64,000 bases of DNA. Source: Fluviicola sp. GTDB lineage: Bacteria; Bacteroidota; Bacteroidia; Flavobacteriales_D; Crocinitomicaceae. Of the stretch, positions 1 through 9,213 are shown piece after piece. Positions within the stretch are counted from its first letter, which is position 1. Every line of letters starts with the position of its first letter. The notes below the pieces were generated by a model. That model was not told the origin of the DNA and ran no database searches. It saw nothing but the letters and a program-made list of their open reading frames with translations. A program made the position numbers and the translations under genes. The stretch is from the NCBI GenBank assembly GCA_002734065.2, contig NVXU02000037.1, positions 41,681 through 105,680 of the forward strand. Reading direction: 5' to 3'.

Positions 1-58
1 TACCAACTCCTATCGAAGAATAAAGACCAATACCCGTGATGACAACTCTTCTGTTCAT
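1..58 (-). CDS. Beta-ketoacyl-ACP synthase, N-terminal fragment cut by window edge
   Basis: Only the first 19 codons lie in the window. On the minus strand an ATG at 58-56 opens a frame reading MNRRVVITGIGLYSSIGVG, which is the typical N-terminus of FabF-type ketosynthases (R-R-V-V-I-T-G-x-G-x-x-S-x-I-G). The start codon directly abuts the TAA stop of the ketoreductase gene at 59-61, so the two genes are almost certainly co-transcribed and translationally coupled. A ketosynthase is expected here because type II polyketide enzymes build the polyene chain in flexirubin/aryl polyene clusters. Whether it is an active condensing enzyme or a chain-length-factor-like partner cannot be told from this fragment. 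Confidence 0.8.
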   Translation of the reverse strand, partial: MNRRVVITGIGLYSSIGVG

Positions 59-790
59 TTATGCGTAAATACCTCCGTTGATATTAATAACTTCTCCTGT
101 GATGTATGCTGCTTTGTCTGAAGCCAAGAAACTCACCAAATTGGCAACCTCCTCGGGCAAGCCAAAACGATTTGCAGGCACCATTTTTTTTAATTCTTCT
201 TCGTTTAACTCACTGGTCATGTCTGAAGCAATAAAACCAGGCGCAACTGCATTCACGGTAATTTTTCTTTTCGCTATTTCTTGAGAAAGTGCTTTCGTTG
301 AGGCAATCATTGCTCCTTTTGCTGCAGAATAATTAGTCTGACCAGGAACGCCTTTTAATCCTGAAAGAGAAGCAATGTTAATGATTCTCCCAGAACGATT
401 TCTTAGCATTTTTTTAATGATTGCTTGGGTGCAATTGTACATCCCTTTCACAGAAACATTCATCACTCTGTCCCAATCATCTTCCGTTACCCAAGGAAAT
501 AAATTATCCTTTGTAATTCCAGCATTGTTGACCAAAACCTCAACATGACTGTCAGGATTGTCATTTTGCCATTTCTCCATTGCTGGAGCTACTACTGAAG
601 AATCTTCGACGTTGAATTGCATTAATTCTGCCGTTCCACCGTTTTCTTCAATCATTTTTTTCGTCTCATTGGCCGCATCAACATTGGATGAGAAATTAAT
701 GAGAATATGAAGATTCAAATCCTTTGCTAATTGCACAGCGATAGCTCTACCAATACCTCTAGATGACCCTGTAACTAATGCACACTTCAT
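59..790 (-). CDS. fabG: 3-oxoacyl-ACP reductase, FabG-type short-chain dehydrogenase
   Basis: A 243-residue classical short-chain dehydrogenase that should reduce the beta-keto group of acyl-ACP intermediates with NADPH in the cytoplasm. Visible landmarks are the Rossmann loop TGSSRGIG (residues 7-14), NNAG (88-91), and the catalytic Ser141, Tyr154 and Lys158 (N-Y-S-A-A-K). Length is that of FabG. Its ATG overlaps the TGA of the upstream ammonia-lyase gene (ATGA, 790-787) and its stop abuts the ATG of a ketosynthase at 58, so it belongs to the pigment operon rather than to the housekeeping fatty acid genes. In aryl polyene and flexirubin pathways such a ketoreductase works with a ketosynthase and dehydratase on each extension cycle; assignment to the pigment pathway is inferred from context. 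Confidence 0.93.
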   Translation of the reverse strand: MKCALVTGSSRGIGRAIAVQLAKDLNLHILINFSSNVDAANETKKMIEENGGTAELMQFNVEDSSVVAPAMEKWQNDNPDSHVEVLVNNAGITKDNLFPWVTEDDWDRVMNVSVKGMYNCTQAIIKKMLRNRSGRIINIASLSGLKGVPGQTNYSAAKGAMIASTKALSQEIAKRKITVNAVAPGFIASDMTSELNEEELKKMVPANRFGLPEEVANLVSFLASDKAAYITGEVININGGIYA

Positions 791-2316
791 AATTCGATTA
801 AATTTGCACGTAACAAATCTGTTACATTTTTAATATTTTCTGATTGCGGTACATCTTCAATGACTGCAGGTGCAACACTCCTAATTAGGTCGTAAATTTT
901 CTTTGTTTTAGTAGATAACCTTTCTTTTTCTTCTTTTGGTAACAAATCAACTGCTTGACAAACAGCCATCATGTGAATGGCCATTACTTGAAATCCATTA
1001 TCGATGACACTCTTTGCAATGATCGCACTATTTGTTCCCATACTGACAATATCTTGGTTATCGTTATTGTTCGGGATACTGTGTACATACATTGAGTTAG
1101 AAAGTGTTTGACTTTCGGCTGTTGTAGATGTTGCAGTAAATTGCATTCCTTGAATCCCAAAGTTGAATCCTAATTTTTTCATGTTTAAGAATGCTGGAAA
1201 TTTACCGTTCAACTTAGCATTCATTAAGAAATTTAACTGTCGCTCTGCCAACATTGTTAGTCGCGTAATGACAATTTTAATCTTGTCCATTTCCAAAGAA
1301 ACGTAATCACCATGGAAATTCCCTCCGTGAAATACATTTTGTTCTTCAACACTTACGATAGGATTGTCATTGGTAGAATTCAATTCATTCTCAATCACCT
1401 CTTGCGCGAAATTCAATGTTTCGAGAACAGGTCCTAAAATTTGCGGTACGCAACGGATAGAATAGTATTCTTGAATCTTCTTTTTGAACTCAGAGCGATT
1501 CATTTCGTCGTTGTCTTTGAATAATTCTTCTCTTTTTCGAATTAAACCACTGTCAGCTAAAAAAGAACGCATATTTGAGGCGATTTCTTGTTGACCGGGA
1601 TGCCTTTTGACATTATTGAGCCCTGAAGAGAAGGAATCATCAAATGCTTCCATCACTTCATTGATGATAGAAGAGGATGCAATGGACCAATTTAACAATC
1701 GTTTTGCGTAAATAATATTGATAGAACCGATTCCTGTCATGCAAGAAGTTCCATTCATTAATCCAAGCCCATCTCGAAGTTTAACATCAAGAGGTTCCAT
1801 GTTTAATTCTTTTAAGACATCTGCAGTGTCTCTGCGTTCTCCGTTATAGAAAACATGACCTTCTCCGATAAGATTAAGTGCCAAATGAGCTAGTTGAACT
1901 AAATCACCACTTGCTCCAACGCCACCGTGCATAAAAATTTCGGGAGTTATTCTGTTGTTTAAAAACTGGACTAATTTTTCAATCACTCCCATGCTAATTC
2001 CAGAATTGGCTTGTAGAAAGTTGTTGATTCTTGCAATCAGAACCGCACGTGCATATTCTTCCTCTAAAACATTACCTGTTCCTGTCGAGTGACTGCGAAT
2101 GAGGTTGTATTGTAGTTGGTTAAGGTCTTTATCATCAATTTTGAATTGAGCCATTGGTCCAAATCCTGTATTGATGCCATATATGATTTTATCACTGGAG
2201 AATTCTTCCAAAAAATGAAAAGACGCACTGATTTTATTGGTCAATTGCTCATTGACTTTGAACTCCTTAAACTGGAGAGCATATTTCTCAAGATCCGATA
2301 AGTTAATTTGATTCAT
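787..2316 (-). CDS. Tyrosine/aromatic amino acid ammonia-lyase (HAL/PAL/TAL family)
   Basis: Deaminates an aromatic amino acid non-oxidatively. The likely substrate is L-tyrosine, giving 4-coumarate as starter of the pigment. The Ala-Ser-Gly triad that cyclises to the MIO prosthetic group is at residues 135-137 in GGVGASGDLV. The catalytic Tyr46 lies in YGINTGFGP, and RSHS (74-77) holds the histidine position that in bacterial enzymes favours tyrosine over phenylalanine. The sequence closely resembles, from memory, the tyrosine ammonia-lyase of the Flavobacterium johnsoniae flexirubin cluster, about 506 residues. The frame extends to a TTG at 2343, but the ATG at 2316 gives 509 residues and the family-typical N-terminus, so it is preferred. 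It overlaps fabG by an ATGA junction. Histidine as substrate is the main alternative. Confidence 0.92.
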   Translation of the reverse strand: MNQINLSDLEKYALQFKEFKVNEQLTNKISASFHFLEEFSSDKIIYGINTGFGPMAQFKIDDKDLNQLQYNLIRSHSTGTGNVLEEEYARAVLIARINNFLQANSGISMGVIEKLVQFLNNRITPEIFMHGGVGASGDLVQLAHLALNLIGEGHVFYNGERRDTADVLKELNMEPLDVKLRDGLGLMNGTSCMTGIGSINIIYAKRLLNWSIASSSIINEVMEAFDDSFSSGLNNVKRHPGQQEIASNMRSFLADSGLIRKREELFKDNDEMNRSEFKKKIQEYYSIRCVPQILGPVLETLNFAQEVIENELNSTNDNPIVSVEEQNVFHGGNFHGDYVSLEMDKIKIVITRLTMLAERQLNFLMNAKLNGKFPAFLNMKKLGFNFGIQGMQFTATSTTAESQTLSNSMYVHSIPNNNDNQDIVSMGTNSAIIAKSVIDNGFQVMAIHMMAVCQAVDLLPKEEKERLSTKTKKIYDLIRSVAPAVIEDVPQSENIKNVTDLLRANLIEL

Positions 2317-2410
2317 ATTTGGTTTGTGTCTTATTCTAGTCAATTTTAATTTTGGTCAAGTTTGCGAAAGTACCAAATATTCTTGTTTTTTATAATATTT
2401 TCAGACAGCA

Positions 2411-3460
2411 TTACTTCAATTTTATTTCTAAAATAGTGTGAAAGCTGTTATTGTGAAGGTGATGTTCGTCAATACACTCAAATCCTGCCTTGCCAACAAT
2501 ATATTTCATAGCAGAAGAAGAGTACATTTTGCTATTTCCATTTGCTAATGCGGTGAAATACAATGAAGTTGCCACTAAACTATGTGTTGCTGCAGGGAAT
2601 CGTTGATTATCAATAAAAGTTTCCATGATAAAGATTCGTGCATCTGGCTTCATGTTCTTTTTAATCTTCAATAGAATTTGCTCAATTTCTTCTTCGGAAA
2701 AGCAATCTAAAAATTGACTCATCCAATAAACATCTGCTCCTGCTGGTATTTCAGAAGAACTGTCAAGCATGTCTATTTCTTGAAATTCAACACGGTCTTT
2801 TATTTCATCAATTTTTCCAATATTCTCTTTAGCGACATTTAATTGCACGGGTAAGTCGAACAGCTTCATTCTCACGTTTTCATCGTGCTTTGTTGCCGCA
2901 ATACACCATTTCCCAGTATTTCCTCCGATATCGAAGATTTGCTTGGGTTTATATTTAAAAATTACTTTCAATGCATCATCAAAAGAATTATCAGAATAGA
3001 AATGGTCAAAATCAAACCAAGATTTTTTCATTGGCTCAGGCAAGATGGATAATCCTTGATAAATAGTTTCCCAGTCACCTAATGTTTTTAATCCTTCTGC
3101 TTTACCATTGACAATTGATTCTTTCAAGTGAAATAATCCTCTGTAACAGACGTCGTGAGTAAAGTACAAATTAACACGTGTCATTTCGTCACGAAGAATG
3201 AAATAACCAATTTTAGTTGTTTTGTAAACATCTTCTTCGGTTTGCTCCACAATATCAGCAGAAGCTGCCATTTCTAGGAGTACTCGGACTCCGTATTCAG
3301 AAACTTCTGTTTTTTTTGCAATAGCCTTAATGGACATCGGTCCTCTATTTTCGACCATTGCCTCAAGGATGTTTAATTCCAAAAGACAATAAGCCGTTTC
3401 AAAAACAAAAGGACTAAATGCTAATTTATGAGCTTCGTGAAGTGCATCGATGGCTTTCAT
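2411..3460 (-). CDS. SAM-dependent methyltransferase with winged-helix N-terminal domain
   Basis: A 349-residue class I methyltransferase of the O-methyltransferase (acetylserotonin/DmpM-like) layout. An N-terminal dimerisation/winged-helix part (about 1-95) is followed by a Rossmann SAM-binding core with the loop I-F-D-I-G-G-N-T-G-K-W at 175-185. Family members methylate hydroxyl groups of small aromatic or polyketide products. Its stop is 94 bases upstream of the ammonia-lyase start on the same strand, so it is probably the first gene of this leftward pigment operon. A role in methylating the aryl head group or the ring of a flexirubin-type pigment is an inference from position; C-methylation is an alternative. 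Confidence 0.82.
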   Translation of the reverse strand: MKAIDALHEAHKLAFSPFVFETAYCLLELNILEAMVENRGPMSIKAIAKKTEVSEYGVRVLLEMAASADIVEQTEEDVYKTTKIGYFILRDEMTRVNLYFTHDVCYRGLFHLKESIVNGKAEGLKTLGDWETIYQGLSILPEPMKKSWFDFDHFYSDNSFDDALKVIFKYKPKQIFDIGGNTGKWCIAATKHDENVRMKLFDLPVQLNVAKENIGKIDEIKDRVEFQEIDMLDSSSEIPAGADVYWMSQFLDCFSEEEIEQILLKIKKNMKPDARIFIMETFIDNQRFPAATHSLVATSLYFTALANGNSKMYSSSAMKYIVGKAGFECIDEHHLHNNSFHTILEIKLK

Positions 3461-3529
3461 TAAGATGAAAAGTTAATTATTGCTTATATTATTTCACAAA
3501 AATATTATAATAGTGAAATAGATGATTGT

Positions 3530-3567
3530 AAAAATGCCCCAACTTTCATTTAAGCTGGAGCATTTGT
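3530..3567 (-). terminator. Probable intrinsic terminator after the 540-residue secreted protein gene
   Basis: On the minus strand AAATGCTCCAGCTT and AAGTTGGGGCATTT form a 14-position stem (two mismatched or wobble positions) around a 6-base loop, followed by a short T run. It begins about 20 bases after the stop of the gene ending at 3586 and before the methyltransferase gene, so it would separate the two transcripts. Confidence 0.6.
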
Positions 3568-3585
3568 AAATTTTTCTATCGAAAA

Positions 3586-5208
3586 TTAATCATTCAATGT
3601 AATTTTGAGCATTACATCTTCTTTTTTCTTCTTGTAGCATTCTACGGCAAATTCACCTTCAGCGGTTTCAATGATTCTCCCCGTATTGAACTGATACAAG
3701 GCTACTCCTTTAGCATCTCTTGTGTCAAGAATAGATACCTTTTCAACCTTACCCGATTCTTTCTCTATTTTGAATCCAGTCAAAAAGCCACCTTTTCCAT
3801 CTTGATGGGTCTTAGGGTATTTGTTGAGTGGTAATTCAATGTTTTTAACATTGTCCAAGAATAGAACATAGTGATAATTTTTTTGAGAAAGCACATAATA
3901 TCCCATTCCTCCGCGTCCGGCGCTACCTCTTTGATTTTTTGGTAACTTGACCATCCATAGCAACTCATTCTCTTTGTCAATATGAGTGGCCAAGATTTCT
4001 TGATAATAATAAGTATAAGTTGTTTGACCTGTTTTAGGATTGTGATGCGAAACAACATAGTATCTTTCACCGTACAGTGTAATTGAACCGTCTTCTTCAT
4101 AAACGATTTCTCTTAGCACCATATTTGGCATGGAGTAGTCTTTCTCTCCTGATTTCTTTTCCATTTTACTTTGTGCACGATCAGATTTGTACAATTTCAT
4201 TACATCTACTGGGATTTCGTAACTCAACTTATCTATCAAATCTCCTGAGTCATCGAGCTTGTAAATAAAAACTCCATCAGTTCCACTTCTTGCACGATTA
4301 CCGTAGTAACCAGCAATGACAATTCCACCATCTTTACCTTCGTAAAAGTTGATGTTCTTGATAAATTTGTCTTCGAGTTCTATTTTGGTTGAACTAAGAT
4401 CTTGATCGTCCGCGCTAACTCTAATTAATTCTAAATCATAGTTTAGTTTCCCTTTGACAATTTTCTTAGCCGTTTCAGTTCTATAAACCTCTGCAAGAAT
4501 GTATGTATTACCTTTTTCATCAATGGTATAACCGACGTTGTTCATTTTTTTCTCGGTATAAGGCATCGTTATTTTCTTGGACCATACTTCTTCAAGATTT
4601 TTTCCATAGACGTGCATACCAATTATGTCTTTACTCTTTGAATCATTTTTCGTTTTTGGCTTCATTCTATACTGGACAATAAACCTTTCTTCCGAGTAAG
4701 ATTGATCGAAGTTGAATTTCCCTCCACGAGCGCCAGCAGTTATTCCGAACATTCCTCCAAATCCAGTAATTCCAAAACCGCCGGTTACTTTTCCTTTTAC
4801 TTTTATTAAAAGCCTTTCTTTACCTGCCCAATTTGCTTTGTCAAAGTCAATTTCTCTAACAAATAATTGCTCAGTTTCGTTGGCTTTATCCCATCTTGAG
4901 AAGAAGAAATAATATTGACCAGCAAATTCTAAATAAGATTCGGGTGTAAATCCTTCACCCTTTTCTACTGTGTTGTGCTTACTTTCGTTAAGCTTGGCTC
5001 CTGAAAATTTTTGGAAATGAAATTTTCCTCTTCCATATTTTACAGCGAGAATTTCTCCGTCTCTACTAAAATAAGATTTCATACCATCAACAACTCTGTA
5101 TGGAGTACTGACTGAATAACTAAACTCTTTAGATAGTTTAACTTCTTGGGCAGTAGAATTAAAATTGAACAGCGCAATGAATAATGTTGTTAGTAATAAA
5201 TGTTTCAT
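3586..5208 (-). CDS. Secreted protein of unknown function in the pigment cluster
   Basis: I do not recognise this family. The 540-residue product starts with a clear Sec signal peptide (MKHLLLTTLFIALFNFNSTAQ, cleavage near residue 20). The rest is rich in alternating hydrophobic strands with repeated patterns of the kind EGxYYxxFSRWDK, GNTYILAEVYR and GSITLYGERYY, which suggests a beta-propeller or other all-beta fold; this is inference. A Gly-rich stretch (GGFGITGFGGMFGITAGARG, about residue 145-165) is unusual. No lipobox or T9SS sorting tail is visible, so a periplasmic or outer-membrane-associated location is likely. The gene stands between the two arms of the pigment cluster with its own promoter, divergent from the exporter gene, and may act in envelope delivery of the pigment, or simply be a neighbour. 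Confidence 0.75.
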   Translation of the reverse strand: MKHLLLTTLFIALFNFNSTAQEVKLSKEFSYSVSTPYRVVDGMKSYFSRDGEILAVKYGRGKFHFQKFSGAKLNESKHNTVEKGEGFTPESYLEFAGQYYFFFSRWDKANETEQLFVREIDFDKANWAGKERLLIKVKGKVTGGFGITGFGGMFGITAGARGGKFNFDQSYSEERFIVQYRMKPKTKNDSKSKDIIGMHVYGKNLEEVWSKKITMPYTEKKMNNVGYTIDEKGNTYILAEVYRTETAKKIVKGKLNYDLELIRVSADDQDLSSTKIELEDKFIKNINFYEGKDGGIVIAGYYGNRARSGTDGVFIYKLDDSGDLIDKLSYEIPVDVMKLYKSDRAQSKMEKKSGEKDYSMPNMVLREIVYEEDGSITLYGERYYVVSHHNPKTGQTTYTYYYQEILATHIDKENELLWMVKLPKNQRGSAGRGGMGYYVLSQKNYHYVLFLDNVKNIELPLNKYPKTHQDGKGGFLTGFKIEKESGKVEKVSILDTRDAKGVALYQFNTGRIIETAEGEFAVECYKKKKEDVMLKITLND

Positions 5209-5235
5209 TTTGTTTCTTTTTTAGTTAATGAACCG

Positions 5236-5264
5236 CAAAATAGCGATTTTTTCTTGTTTTGCAA
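5236..5264 (-). promoter_or_regulatory. Probable promoter of the 540-residue secreted protein gene
   Basis: On the minus strand a TTG (5264-5262) is followed after 19 bases by TATTTTG (5242-5236), close to the Bacteroidota consensus TTG-N17..23-TAnnTTTG with one base missing in the -7 box. A transcript would begin near 5229, about 20 bases before the ATG at 5208. Confidence 0.5.
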
Positions 5265-5314
5265 TCATTTTGAGATTACAAAATCTAAGCCACAGATTAT
5301 TCACTTGTTTTTTC

Positions 5315-5322
5315 TACTTTTG
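5315..5322 (+). promoter_or_regulatory. TACTTTTG -7 box upstream of exporter gene
   Basis: TACTTTTG matches the Bacteroidota -7 consensus TAnnTTTG exactly. No TTG at the ideal distance upstream is obvious. A transcript from here would begin near 5329, which favours the TTG codon at 5371 over the ATG at 5200 as translation start of the exporter fusion. Confidence 0.45.
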
Positions 5323-5370
5323 AAGCAATTATTAATTCTTATCTTATCCTTTATTATTTTCAGTAAACCA

Positions 5371-8300
5371 TTGGGCAAAATTTTCGCAAATATCGTTTCT
5401 TTCTTCAACAAAAATCTATTGTTGTATTTGTCTGTACTCATTAGTGTGATCTTATTTATGTATTACGGAGTTTCGCGACTTCAATTGGACGAAAACATCT
5501 ATTCCATCTTTCCAAAAGGAGAAGAATTTAAAAAATTCAACAAAGTTCTGAAAGAAAATAACCTGAACAAACAAATTATTTTTTCTATTGATGCAGGTGT
5601 TGATGATGATTTACTTGAAGAACGCTTGGATTCCGTTGCTCGAATTGTCATCAATAATTCTGATGGGTTAATTAAAGGATTTGAAATTTTCAGAGAAGAT
5701 CAGCAAGAAACGGTACTGAATTATTTTTATACGTCACTTCCAGGTTTACTATCTGAAAAAGACTATCGAAGAATAGAGCAGAAAATCAAAAAAGACTCGA
5801 TTGAACAGTCAATTGACGTCGTTTATGATAAGATGACGTCTCCAAATGCATTCTTTATGCGGAAAATTTTCGCAAAAGACCCTCTTGGCTTAGCTTGGGA
5901 GAAGTTGCAGTCACTAAAACCTCAGGAAGATTCAAACGCAATGCTTGTAGAGGATGGGATTTTATTCTCGGGAAATAAAAAACGAGCACTTTTTACGGCA
6001 GTTTTAAACTTTGAACTCGAAGACAACCGCAAAAATGAACAGTTGAACCTTCGACTCAAAGATTTGAAGGAAGAAATCAATGCCAATACAGATATCGGCT
6101 TTGATTATTTCGGAACTTTTCAAATTTCGTATGAGAATTCTAGACAAGTAAAAGAAGACACGTTTCTCACGATGATTATTAGCATAGTGTTGATTCTCTT
6201 GCTTCTCATTTTCTATTACCGCAGCTTGTTGACACCGATTTATTTCGTTCTCCCCGCCATCTTCTCGGGATTTTGTGGATTGGGGCTTGTCGGCTTTATT
6301 CAACCTGAAATTTCAGCAATTTCGATTGCAACGTCTGCTATTTTAATGGGAATTGTGCTCGATTATTCTTTTCACTTTTTCACGCATTACAACGATTCAA
6401 AAAACCTGATTGCCACGATAAAATCATTGTCTTTTCCGATGTTGGTGGGTAGTTTTACAACCGTTGCGGCATTCTCTGCGTTGATTTTCACGGACTCTGT
6501 TGTTTTGCAGAATTTTGGACTAATTGCGCTTTGCACTTTATCTTCTGCGGTATTGTTTACTTTGCTACTACTCCCCACTTTTTTGTTTGCGACAGGCTAC
6601 AAGCCAAAAGGAGAAAGGGCTTCAAGGAGTCGGGTGATTATTCCAAAATGGTTTGCCCGTGTGTCAATATGGTTCATCCTTATCCTCTCGGTGATTTTCT
6701 TTTACAATGCAAACGACTTCCAATTTGATGCTGATTTAAACAATCTAAGCTACCACCCAGACGAATTGGCGGAGAAAGAGGAAGTGTTCACAGGAATTAA
6801 TCCAAGAACGGAAAAGAAACTGCATTTGTTTGTTTCTGGAACAACCAAAGAGGAGGCAGAGGCAAAGAATTTTGAACTGTATCAGCAACTTTCTCACTAC
6901 AAGAAAAAAGAGGGATTGGAAGAAATTATTTCTGTTGCACCTTATGCAATTCCATCTGAGGTGAAAGAAAAAGGTTTTGAGCGTTGGTTAAGCTTTTGGG
7001 AGAAAAATGGACAAGCAACAACGAATAAAATAAATGCAAAAGCCGCGGAGTTAGACTTCTCTTCTTCCGCTTTTAGCCCTTTTGAAGCATGGATTAACCA
7101 GTCAAAATCGACAATAACCAAAAAGGAAGAGAAAGAAATTCAAGCGCAATTAGGCTTGTATAAATTGGTTTACTCTTCAGGTGATAATTGGAACATTATA
7201 ACGAGTGTTGTCGTCAAAAAAGAACAATTAGCGGACTTCAAAGCGCAATTGGCAACAAATTCTGACGTCTATATTTTTGACATCGCAGAAATGGCAAACG
7301 CATTGATGGTGTCTGTGCAAAACGATTTCAATTACTTACTTATTTTCTCTTCTTTACTCGTTTTCTTTTCGCTACTTGTTATTTATGGGAGAATAGAATT
7401 GGCGCTCTTTGCGTTCTTGCCTATGCTCATCAGTTGGATTTGGATTCTCGGTATTGCAGCACTTTTTGACATCCAATTTAATTTCGTGAATATTATCGTT
7501 GCCACCTTCATTTTTGGCTTGGGGGACGATTTTTCTATCTTCGTAACAGACGGTTTGCTGCAGAAGTATAAAACAAAATCGAATGTATTGAAGTCGTTCA
7601 AATCTGCGATTATTCTTTCTGGAATTACAACCATCATTGGAACCGGTGCACTCTATTTCTCGAAGCATCCTGCCATTCATTCTATCGCAATAATCAGTGT
7701 TGTGGGAATTGCTTGTATTTTGGTAGTAACCTTGGTGGTGCAACCTGCAATTTTTAAGTTATTCATTACCAATAGAACGAATAAAAAACGATCACCGGCT
7801 ACTTTTTTAGGCTTATTAATAAGCATTATATTTTTCATCTATTTTTTCATAGGTAGTATTCTGTTATCTCTATTATTACTCCTTCTTATTCCTTTCCCAA
7901 TTACAAAAAAGAAAAAACAGAAGTTTTTGAACTATTTAGTATCAAAATTAGCTGGTTCAGTTATTAATTTTGGTTTTCACGTAAAAAAGAGAATGCTAAA
8001 TGAAGAGCGATTAGACTTCTCAAAACCGTCCATTATTGTTGCCAATCATTCTTCATTCTTAGACATTCTTTTAATGATTATGATGAATCCTAAAGTAATC
8101 ATTATGGTTAAAAAATGGGTGTATTATTCTCCCGTTTTTGGTCTTTTTATTCGCTACGCAGGATACCCCTATGTTGCAGAAGGCACTGAGTATAATCTTG
8201 AATTGATGCGTGAGAAAATCAATGATGGCTATTCTATTATGGTTTTCCCAGAAGGTACACGAACCACTGATGGAGAAATAAAACGCTTTCACAAAGGAGC

Positions 8301-9213
8301 ATTCTATTTGGCGCAAGAATTAAACATAGACATTCAGCCCATTGTTATTCATGGCGCTTATTATATCAACCCAAAGAATGATTTCATTATAAAATCGGGC
8401 ACGTTGACCTTGGATATCATGGAGAGAATCACTCCAGAAGATGCAATTTATCAACAACGCTTTGGGTTGTTTGCAAAATCAGTACTTACCAAGATGCGTG
8501 AGCAACAAAAAGAGACCAAATTGCAAATAGAGGATGCAAAATACTTGAGCAATCGTGTGCAATACAATTATTTGTATAAAGGTCCAGCGATGGAATGGTA
8601 TGTGAGAATAAAATGGAAATTTGAGCAAAAAAACTTCGATTTTTATGATTATTTGATAGGCAATAGAAGCAAAATCTATGATGTGGGTTGTGGATTGGGG
8701 TATTTGAGCTACTTCTTGCATTACCGCAATTCTGAAAGAGAAATAACTGGCGTAGATTACGATGAAGATAAAATCATTTTTGCAAGTAATGGCTACGATA
8801 AAACGGAAAATTTACAATTCTTGGCCAGTGATGCAAGAGATTTTGAAATTAAAAATGCAGATGTGGTTTTTTACAACGATGTCTTGCATTACATGACCTT
8901 GGCGCAGCAATTTGAGGTACTTAACAAAACAGTGGATAATCTCAACGAAGATGGAATTATTCTCATTCGAGACGGAATTATCAATCTTTCTGACAGGCAC
9001 GGAACGACACAGAAAACGGAAAAATTTTCTACCTCTATTTTTGGGTTTAATAAAACTACTGAGCCTTTAAGCTTCTTTTCTTCCGAAGATATTTTTAAAT
9101 TCGCAAAGGAGCGAAATTTGACATGTGAAATGAAGGAGCAATCCAAGAAAACATCCAACGTCCTATTTATTCTCCGAAAAACCAAAAATGAAGGAAACAA
9201 ATCTGCAATATGA
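5371..9213 (+). CDS. Three-domain fusion: MMPL/RND-type exporter, lysophospholipid-type acyltransferase, SAM methyltransferase
   Basis: About 1280 residues. Residues 1 to about 830 form an MMPL (RND-like) exporter: one helix, a large periplasmic loop, a bundle of helices, then a second such half. Residues about 840-1060 are a PlsC-type acyltransferase with NHSSFLD (892-898, the HX4D catalytic motif) and FPEGTR (959-964). Residues about 1080-1280 are a class I methyltransferase with I-Y-D-V-G-C-G-L-G (1102-1110). From memory, this trifunctional layout recurs in Bacteroidota aryl polyene/flexirubin clusters, where it should move and modify the lipid-like pigment. The open frame reaches an ATG at 5200, but that lies inside the divergent gene and upstream of the promoter box. 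TTG at 5371 gives MGKIFANIVSFFNKNLLLYL, a normal MMPL start. The next gene overlaps its end by 26 bases. Confidence 0.88.
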   Translation: MGKIFANIVSFFNKNLLLYLSVLISVILFMYYGVSRLQLDENIYSIFPKGEEFKKFNKVLKENNLNKQIIFSIDAGVDDDLLEERLDSVARIVINNSDGLIKGFEIFREDQQETVLNYFYTSLPGLLSEKDYRRIEQKIKKDSIEQSIDVVYDKMTSPNAFFMRKIFAKDPLGLAWEKLQSLKPQEDSNAMLVEDGILFSGNKKRALFTAVLNFELEDNRKNEQLNLRLKDLKEEINANTDIGFDYFGTFQISYENSRQVKEDTFLTMIISIVLILLLLIFYYRSLLTPIYFVLPAIFSGFCGLGLVGFIQPEISAISIATSAILMGIVLDYSFHFFTHYNDSKNLIATIKSLSFPMLVGSFTTVAAFSALIFTDSVVLQNFGLIALCTLSSAVLFTLLLLPTFLFATGYKPKGERASRSRVIIPKWFARVSIWFILILSVIFFYNANDFQFDADLNNLSYHPDELAEKEEVFTGINPRTEKKLHLFVSGTTKEEAEAKNFELYQQLSHYKKKEGLEEIISVAPYAIPSEVKEKGFERWLSFWEKNGQATTNKINAKAAELDFSSSAFSPFEAWINQSKSTITKKEEKEIQAQLGLYKLVYSSGDNWNIITSVVVKKEQLADFKAQLATNSDVYIFDIAEMANALMVSVQNDFNYLLIFSSLLVFFSLLVIYGRIELALFAFLPMLISWIWILGIAALFDIQFNFVNIIVATFIFGLGDDFSIFVTDGLLQKYKTKSNVLKSFKSAIILSGITTIIGTGALYFSKHPAIHSIAIISVVGIACILVVTLVVQPAIFKLFITNRTNKKRSPATFLGLLISIIFFIYFFIGSILLSLLLLLLIPFPITKKKKQKFLNYLVSKLAGSVINFGFHVKKRMLNEERLDFSKPSIIVANHSSFLDILLMIMMNPKVIIMVKKWVYYSPVFGLFIRYAGYPYVAEGTEYNLELMREKINDGYSIMVFPEGTRTTDGEIKRFHKGAFYLAQELNIDIQPIVIHGAYYINPKNDFIIKSGTLTLDIMERITPEDAIYQQRFGLFAKSVLTKMREQQKETKLQIEDAKYLSNRVQYNYLYKGPAMEWYVRIKWKFEQKNFDFYDYLIGNRSKIYDVGCGLGYLSYFLHYRNSEREITGVDYDEDKIIFASNGYDKTENLQFLASDARDFEIKNADVVFYNDVLHYMTLAQQFEVLNKTVDNLNEDGIILIRDGIINLSDRHGTTQKTEKFSTSIFGFNKTTEPLSFFSSEDIFKFAKERNLTCEMKEQSKKTSNVLFILRKTKNEGNKSAI

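Noticed and set aside
787..2316. Histidine ammonia-lyase of histidine breakdown (hutH)
   Set aside because: No hutU, hutI or hutG genes are near, and the enzyme is coupled to a ketoreductase and ketosynthase; the sequence is closer to the flexirubin-cluster tyrosine ammonia-lyase I remember.
5200..5370. Extended N-terminus of the exporter fusion
   Set aside because: It would overlap the divergent gene start and the promoter box, and the residues are low-complexity hydrophobic without family likeness.
7372..7743. Minus-strand open frame inside the exporter gene
   Set aside because: Shadow of the plus-strand gene; no promoter, no recognisable product.
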